Assembly (NCBI RefSeq): GCF_001625305.1
Contig: NW_017802736.1
Coordinates: 431,047-495,046 of the forward strand
Direction of reading: 5' to 3'
Source of the DNA: Branchiostoma belcheri
Taxonomy: Eukaryota; Chordata; Leptocardii; Amphioxiformes; Branchiostomatidae
Length of the DNA: 64,000 bases
Within the stretch, counting starts at the first letter, position 1. Every line of letters begins with the position of its first letter. Shown here piece by piece: positions 52,101-61,100 of this stretch. A model generated the notes under the pieces. That model ran no database searches. It was not told where the DNA came from and saw only the letters and a program-made list of their open reading frames with translations. The position numbers and the translations under genes were made by a program.

Positions 52101-55100
52101 TATTGTACGTTTTTCCTATTATTAACAGGATGGACCAGTTGACTTGTTTAGACCAACAAAGCTATAACCTTGGTTTTGCCGGCACGGTAGTTGTATTAAA
52201 TTTTTCAGGTCTAGCTGGTGTGTTATGCCGAAAGGCGGATATACCGGCTTTACAGATACAGATACAGATAGGTCTTCATTTTCACAACAGTTTTACACGA
52301 AAACGTTAAAGAAAATAAATGAAACGCAGAGAACAATTTCTTTTCATTTGGTCAGAAAATATATATATGGATTGAGTTAGATTTCCAACTGAAAAAGAAT
52401 CTGTGGATTATTTTGATTTTTCTAATGTAGCTGACATTTCTCACGTAAATCATAAAAGATCGACATACAATTTGTCATGCATTGCAGCCATCTCTGTCAG
52501 CTTAATTTGTGCCATAAATCAGGTTGTTTGATAAATTATTAAGTTCTCATGAATATTCCGTGTACATGGGAGCTCAAAAAAAGGGATACTGCAGAACACG
52601 TTTCTCCTCTTAATTTTGTAACAATATTTACAATTGCTCACAATTGCTCACAATTATTCCATTGCATTAAATTTAAAGCCATGCTCACCATAGTCCAGAT
52701 TACAGACCTACCTGGTAAGATAGCCAGTATCCTGTGTCCACATGCTGGATAAAGACAAGAGATTCTCCATACTTGATCTGGGGTGTGCCCATTCCCATAA
52801 TCCTCTTGTCCCATGTTTTCTTGTCATCCTAGAGTGAAAAAAATCATCATCAGCTTCATGTGCAGAACTTCAACCACCACAATGGAAGGACGTTTTTGGT
52901 ACCTTGTGGGATAACTGCAAGACATGTCATGAGATGCCAAAGCTACAGTTTCTAACATCTAAAGCACTGGCCATGGTGCTGAACAAAGTGCTGCAGTTAT
53001 TTCCATTGATACATAATGCTGATGAGTTCAATTTCCTTCATAACAATTTCTTAAACAAAGTATAGACGAAAGCATGTTTTTTTATACAATTTCTTAAACA
53101 AAGTGTAGACAAAATCATGTTTTTTATACAAACTCTAAAACGAGAAACAGAAATAAGTTACTGGTCTAATAATCAAATTGAGCCATTCCATATTCATCTT
53201 ACCTTTGTCCTCTTCATACAAAACGAGCTGGACTTAGCATCACACTGATCCTTTGGTACTATGACGACTAAACGATTGTCTTTGATGGTCAGGTACTTTC
53301 CTAAAATGGGGAAACATAGCATCACTTAATTGACTATATTAACTGATCATCTGATTGTTTCTTAATTTCCATTCATTTAATACACAAAGATGTGTTAGCA
53401 GTCAGCATCATTATTAAATGAAAGATACATCGATGTATTTCATTTCACCTCAAAAAGTAAAATCAGGTCAAACTAGAAAGGCAGATATTTGCTCGGGAGC
53501 AAATGCAGCAAATGGGTTCACCACATCCCCCATACCAAAAATGGAAACAGAAGGGACACCTCTCATGAAAATTACTTTTCAATACAAAAAAAATTGTTTA
53601 AAAAGTTTTTAAAAATTGCCCCCCTAATGCACAAATGGACTCTTGCAGTGACCTCTATGTTATGTTATAACTCTTCCAATGAGTTCTATGTTATGTTATG
53701 GATCAGTCTAAAATTACATCCTCACATAATATGTACTTTTCATAATCACCCCCTTTTCCGAAAAATGTCCCCTTTCAAGAATTGGCTGTCCAGAGACCCC
53801 ATGGTACTTTATAGTCCAGGATACAAACATTTCCATACAAGATATGGACTTTATCATAATAACACTATTCCAAAATTGAATTTAAAAAAGTGTCCCCCTA
53901 TTCAATAAATTGTGCTAAGTTTACTGCCAACTATTACATCATCCATTTCTAACTGAAACAACTTTGCCCATTTTTGGTGTGTTGACCACTGTCAGCAGTA
54001 AACAAAATTTCTTTTTCAACACAGATTTTGTCAGAAAATGGCAAAAAAACAAGTGTCCATAGGCGACAATTCTCCGTGAAGTTTTAGTTTATTTTGCAAT
54101 GGTCAACAACACGACAATCTAAACAGATCTTTCATAACAATATCTTTCATTTACTACATATTATTTATTTGATAAGGTATCGTAGTAGGAGCAAATCAGT
54201 ACACAATCACAGTCACCAACAAGTCACAATCCAAACAGATACTCGCAAATGATTATACACAACAACCACCTAATATCTGCTTACAAAACCGCGCCTACAA
54301 CACAGCTACTTAAGCTACGGCCTATTCCACAGGATTATAGAAATAGGGGTGTTTCTGAAATATGAATTTACCTCAATATAAAAACAGCTACAGTAAAAAG
54401 AAAACAATGTGCATCATCACGGACATAACGGCACACCACATGCCTGCTTACAAAGAAATATAGCGAGGACAACAACGACTTTTCACTGCGAACAAATTGG
54501 AGAACGGCGCACCATTTCGACTACATGCGACAAAACAGCTGTTTTTAATCACCGACCAAAATCCGTATCTGCCTGAAGGAAATGCAACCCCTCCCCTGCT
54601 ATTAATTTTTTGCGGGCGGTCCCACGTGCCTCTTAAATTTAGGGGTACTGTTGAAATATTACATTGACCACAAAAACGGCTACGGGTAAAAATAAAAATA
54701 TGTGCATCATCGAGGGCATATCTGCAGACGAAGTATAAACTCACATGCCGATTAAACAAAGGGAACCCTGTGGTTTAGCTGCGAACACGAAAAAACGACT
54801 GCCCACAATACTCCTGCAGGAGGTATACCTCCTTCATGGAGTAACAACAAAACGATTGTACAAGCCTGTATCAAAACAATGAAGAAAACAACTGGGGGCA
54901 TTTGTCCACTGTACCACCATGCTAAATTTCAGGTTGTTTGGCCCGAAAAATGAAGAAATTGAATCCATGTAAAGAAATGGCAGGAGAAGGAGAATAAGAA
55001 ACATGAGAAAAAACAAAATGTCTTTACCACACCACTATGTGGTGTTGGTGAAGCCTTCACTATGTATCAACAAGGCTAAGGAATGAGAAATTCAATCTAA

Positions 55101-58100
55101 TCAATATACATTACAGTAATTGACGACAGTTAGAGTTGAAAGATTTCCTTCCAAACACTAGTCTGTGATGCTGTACTCCTACTGGGTAAAATGACAGTCT
55201 GTAACCTCATAACTGCACTTCCAGAAACATCACCATACCTGAGGTTACATGACGTAGCCTGAATTGCTGACCCCAGTCAATATGTTGGGAGCTCCATCTG
55301 TGGTAAAAAAATGTTGTTAAAGAATGAACTTTTCAATGCATATCATTGTTCATGTAATATACATGTATATATAACGTTAACATTATATATATAGATGAGC
55401 CAAGAAATTAGAGCATCGGAGAAGGTTAGACATCTAGGTAATAAGACATAACGTTATACGTCATAAAACAGTTACTCAAGCACCTGGATATGATTTTGGA
55501 AACAGTCAGACGTTTCTGGTAGCATCCACTATCTAATTCTTCAGTGACACTAACCTGTGTTAGAGACACCACCTACAACATAAGCAGGGACGCTCTTTCA
55601 AACTCCAATCAATGGATATCTTAGACCGCGAAACACGCTGGTGGGAACAGGGAGTTAAAGAGGCAATTTACTGTATGAAAGAATGCACAACCCCACAACA
55701 TATCCAGTTGCTTGAGTAACTGTTTTTTTGGGGGCAAAGAATTAGAACTTACTTGGTCCTCAAAAGCTCTATCCTCCACAGTGACCTTGCATGGTCTATA
55801 ACTTCCCCAAGTTCATAGTGCACTGGCCTGTACAGTCATTCAAGATGTTATCAGTTTGAACAAGGACAAAGGTACTATCAAACAGCCACACAATGATGAT
55901 AGGTTCTGCTTGATTTGATTTATTATTAAAATGACTTAAAATCACTAAATTACAAAAAAATTACATCCCAATGTACAACGTACAATGCATAGCTATACAG
56001 TAGGTATGAATCATAAACTTGTACTTTTTTTAAGGAAATCAATATAAGGAAACCCTATTGCCATACATGTACCTTGCATCGTCCTCGTCTTTCCCCACAA
56101 CTAGAGGCACTGTCATACACTCATCCATCCTCAGAAACCTTAACACGTCTCCACCACCCAAGAAGCCTGCCAGAAAAATGCAATTTTTGATTGAGCACAT
56201 TTGACATGGAAAAGGAATGTCCCTATCTTTTTATGTGCATGAGTCAAGTAATGCCAATCTGATAAAAGAATCAGTTCATTCTGCAACAAGTCAATATTAA
56301 AGCTTACCTCTGACACTTATGCTAAACATGTTACATTTTCTCTCTAGTCCTGCTGATATAGCAATATTGCAATTTGAAAACACTTGGTCGTGTTGCGTGG
56401 ACCAACCGGATTTTTGGAGGGGGGGAACCTTTATTCATCCTGGGGGAACCCGTCATAATAATCTTGCTGCTAATTACATGTACATTGTACGTTAGTTTAT
56501 ACAACAAGATGATTTCTACTGGCTGCTGATGTGGGACTACCAAAGGAGTATCTGGCGGGCGCCATGACGGACAAAGTGGACTGGAGGGAGAGGGTCTGGG
56601 ACTGGGAACTCACGACCTGATGATGATACAACAAGAAACTGCTCCTTGGCTCTCTTGGCTTGAATAAAGTTCTCAAGATATAAACCTGTCTTATAGCAAC
56701 AAACCACCACACAGTGACATGTAGTAGTGCTTTGGAAACTCACATCAGCAGGACGTCACCTGAAGTGACAGTCTGAACTTCCCTCAAGCCGGACCAATAT
56801 CGGGGGTCATTTGGATGTCAACAGTATGGTGTAGTTATTGCAATCATCAATTTGTAGTATAACTTTCAGTAACTTATAGAGTGCACTCTTTCCATACATT
56901 AAGCAACGTAACATTTACCCGATTTGTGTTGAAATTGAGAGGTAATGTCACAAACATTACTGCTGGAAAAACTGACCACCGACCCAAACTTCTCCCACCT
57001 TGATTATGTTTGTGAAGCAGAACTCCAGTCTGAAGCTCTGTGGAAGGTGTCTGATAGACACGAAATGGTAATTAAGGTGAGAGAAGTTTGGGCTGTGTAA
57101 AAAGAAAATACCTACATGTATATCCTTTGTTTTACCAACCTCATGAAACTATTTTTGCAAACATATGACGTGACTGTCTGGATTCTCTGTCTCTCTCTCT
57201 TTTTTTGGATGCATGACTTCGCTACAATGGAGATTTTCGGACACAAGCTTGAAAGGAAATATTTTAGGCTTGATGGTACATTTGTAAACAATTTAATTTT
57301 GCAAAATAATTTATCAAAAGGCATGCATGCGGAACTTTCCACATGCCGTTGCCACATGTTAGTGAGCAAGTCAAGACAGGTATTTCATGTGCTGAGCTGC
57401 AAACTGTGACAGAAGTTTTGGGGACTGTATACATGTATGTCAATGGTACATGGCAATATAACGTTATATTATGTGTAGTATAAACTTTGCTGTTACTATT
57501 GTGAGACTTAAAAAGATAAAAATTGCTGATTTAGCAACAGGAAAATTTGATAATTAAAAAACAGTAAGTAGTTGTACAGCATGTTGCCCGCCAGTTGTTG
57601 ACCGCCCTCCTGTGCCGTGCTGCATGGAGTGTCGGGCGACCTCTCATGCACTAGTACATGTACACGTGTATTTTTCTCTTATTCCAATTTACAAATTCCT
57701 TATCAATTTCCTTTGAACAAATATATATAGGTATGCAATGAATTAGGGTGAGCAGATGAGACAGTCAAATCAATTGATACTTTCTTTGACATATACATGT
57801 AAGAGCTAAGGTACAGCAAAAATCATCATCAATATTGTAAACATACATGATTTTTTTTTGAGAGGGGTGAAGAAAGCCATATACATCAGGGCCCATCAAC
57901 CTTCATTGAACCGCGACAGGGGCCGACATCGTCTACCAGATACCTTTGACCCAGTGTTGACGTCACACTTCAAAGAAGCCACATGACAAGCTTCACTGGG
58001 TCAGTCTACTGAGGAAGACCAGAGTGACTGGTCGAAAACTCTAGGTGAGAGATTTCTTTGTGTTGGATCAAAAGTTTTAACTTTACACATACATGATTGT

Positions 58101-61100
58101 AGTTGCCCAGTTGACTATTTTGTATTGGCAATAAATCATTTCAGAGATTCCTTTACAAACTCATACTGACACATACTGTATGTAGGACAGCCTTCCTTTC
58201 AGTAAAATGGAAGTGAGTAATGATTGGCAAACCTACCTTGTGCTGGGTCAGCTCCAGCACTGGCAGGTACAACTGACCACAAGGTGGGCTGGAATGCTGC
58301 TTGGACACCAAAGCCGCCATTGAAGGTAACATGCTGGTGGGCAACAGAAAACTTGTGTAAGACTGTTACAATCAACCAACTTATATGGATTCAGTCAACT
58401 CAAATGTACATGATGTAACGTTACATGAAGACACCCAATATTATGCAAAATACCAATATTGTGGTCTATTCTGCTCATGACAGCGAAGTAAGCAAAAAAA
58501 GGAATGGAATTCAATTAAGTTTATCTTAACAGTTCATCTGTGTTGGTAGACGTCATATGCAGGACATTTAAACTGGAATTTCCAACACAGTACAAGAAAT
58601 TTTCGACTGTAGAACTCCAGTCTTTGTCAAGGAATAAGCAATCCACCGCTTCCGTGACGTTACGTTACGCAGATGACACACGTAACTCGGCCAGCAGTGG
58701 ATCGTAAGTTGCAGAAAGTCTGTGCCTCTCCCGACTTTGCTGAGGGAAGGATGCAATGCCAGGATGTACATGGCCTCTTTAATACCTCGTGCAAAAATGT
58801 CTGGTTTGGAGTCTAAGATTCTTACTTTGTTCAATGAGACCATGGAGGTAGAAAAAGCCTCCATGATGAGATCGAGTGTCCAGGCGCTTCTACATGAATA
58901 TGTTGTGAGGTACGATGTAGTCGAACTAGGCTGTTTTTGTTCTAAGAACCTAGCCGTGAGTGATCTTTAAGCAAAGATGGAAGAAGCACAGACTTTCTGC
59001 AACTTACGATCCACTGCTGACCGTGTTCCGTGTGTCATGTGCATAACGTGACGTGAGTTGTACACTACAGTCAGTTGAAAATTTGTGTAAGTTCAATTCC
59101 TTGTGTTGGAAATAACAGTTTAAATTTCCTACCTAATCAACAAAATTTTGGGCAGGTTGGTGGAAAACCCTGTCCAGTCTGGACTGGTCTATGCATGGTT
59201 GTAGAACTTGGAACACACTCACTCACTCACTCACTGCACCAATAAATTCAAGAAGCGATTATGGCAAGCATGAAAGGCAAGGTCCTATAGCTACAGGTCA
59301 ACAAGACTAAGATATCAGGCAGGGTGTGAATAAACTGAGGGACACTGGGTCATTTCCCTGTGCTGTAAGTCATTCCAGTGTTGAGTCAATTCCATCCTCT
59401 GCACACGTATGTGATTTCTGGGTCCACAAGAAACGCTGTGGAATAAGTGGTCTGCCATTCAGATGTTACAATACGGCAGACGTACAGGTTAATTAAAAAA
59501 TTATATATTCTATAGCACACATAATAGCAGATAGGAAGTAATTACGAGGTGGTCAGTCCTCGTTTTCCTGACCAAAGGTAATGTATAGAATGATTGACTA
59601 ACACCATACTCCTCTCCTTCACCCTAAACGGCAAGTAGACACTAGATTATGACCAGTACTTACCAGATACCTCTCTGAGGACACACTCATAAGAATGAGG
59701 TCATCTCCAACCCTGACCTTCTCCCCTTCAGACCTTTGTTTGGAGGCAGGTTTGATGATCCACCAGCATGCCTCACCTGCAGTAATATCAACATACATTT
59801 TTGTACACTAAGCAGTGTATTCAGACTCCAGACAGCACAAGATTACATGATACTCGGCTACCCTACCTGTTAAAAAAACCCTGTAGCCACTACTGCCAAA
59901 AAAGGGGATGAAAAGACCATCAAGGCAACCGAAAGCGGATATATTTGGGCGCATGCAGTTGTAAACAACGCCGTCATTTTGTTTCTTAGTGGTGGGGTGG
60001 TTTCGCTTTCACCGAGGGAGAGCTGTATCTAAGGAAAAAGTGGCGTAATAGAAAATATGACACATGTTTGGGACCGAAAAATAGTATTGCAAACTTATAG
60101 TGTTATTAAGTTTGTATGGAGTGCTGAAATAGTCACAGTCATGGTTCTTACAATGTACGTATGCCGGAGTTCGGACCCCCTTTTGTTGTTGGAACGTTCC
60201 ACGAGAACGCAAAGCAAAAACCTGCCGTGACTCTCACGTGCTGTCGGAACGCTACCGTGAAATGAAATATACGTCTGTAGAGCTTTAATCATGGATATAT
60301 TGCTGTTTCAAGATCTACCCTTATTTTTGATGGGTTACGGGTCAGATGTACAGTAACAAAATATGTGCGTCAACACATAGAACAGTTGCCGGACTTACAA
60401 TGTAGGACCCCTCCTGTTAGTATTTAGCAATGATCATTTACTACTACTAAATTTAGCAATTCTACCCGGGCCCTGCTGACACAAAGACGCCGTGACCGAG
60501 CCGTGAGAACACCGGGAGGTACCCCGCCGGTAGCCGCCAACCCATCGGGACTAATTTGCTACGTCCTCTGCATCTTCTGCGTGGGTTATTGTTGTCTGTA
60601 AGACACGCACAGTCCTCTCCGAGAAAGTACTAAGTGAATGTAAATGATCCGAGCAGCGTTTGTTTATATACACTCGAAAAAAGAGGAGTGCCCACCAAGA
60701 CCCTTCATAATGCCTGACCGTAGTTCGTGGGCATGCGGCAGGGACCCTACATGTGCCCCACCGGGATGTGAGAAGCACGCGCTACCCTGTCTGAGCATCT
60801 GCCGGGTACCTGCCGGAGGCCGACCAATGAGGGAGCCCCCAGGACCCCTGCAGGGCAGCGTGAAGGGCAACTTTCAATTGTGACCACGTCAGCCGGTGAC
60901 CGGCAGACCACAGAGCCTGGTCAGGACCGGCAAGGGCTACAGCCTAGGCGGGCACCGGTGCAATTGGGACCGAAGCTTTACCGGGGTACATGTATCGTTA
61001 AGTACATTTTGTACTGGTTAGTAAATGGTTCGGATATACATGTCAATGGTTGGCTGGTAAACCTAAATCTGGTCAGACTGCTCTTGACATTGGTGGCGGG

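Noticed and set aside
56331..56743. Overlapping minus-strand frames containing [20 protein letters not shown]
   Set aside because: Some coding character but no recognised family, no supporting splice pattern, and it lies between properly joined RyR exons 3 and 4.
60009..60292. Minus-strand frames near 60 kb as RyR N-terminal exons
   Set aside because: No similarity to the expected N-terminal residues and no suitable splice sites.
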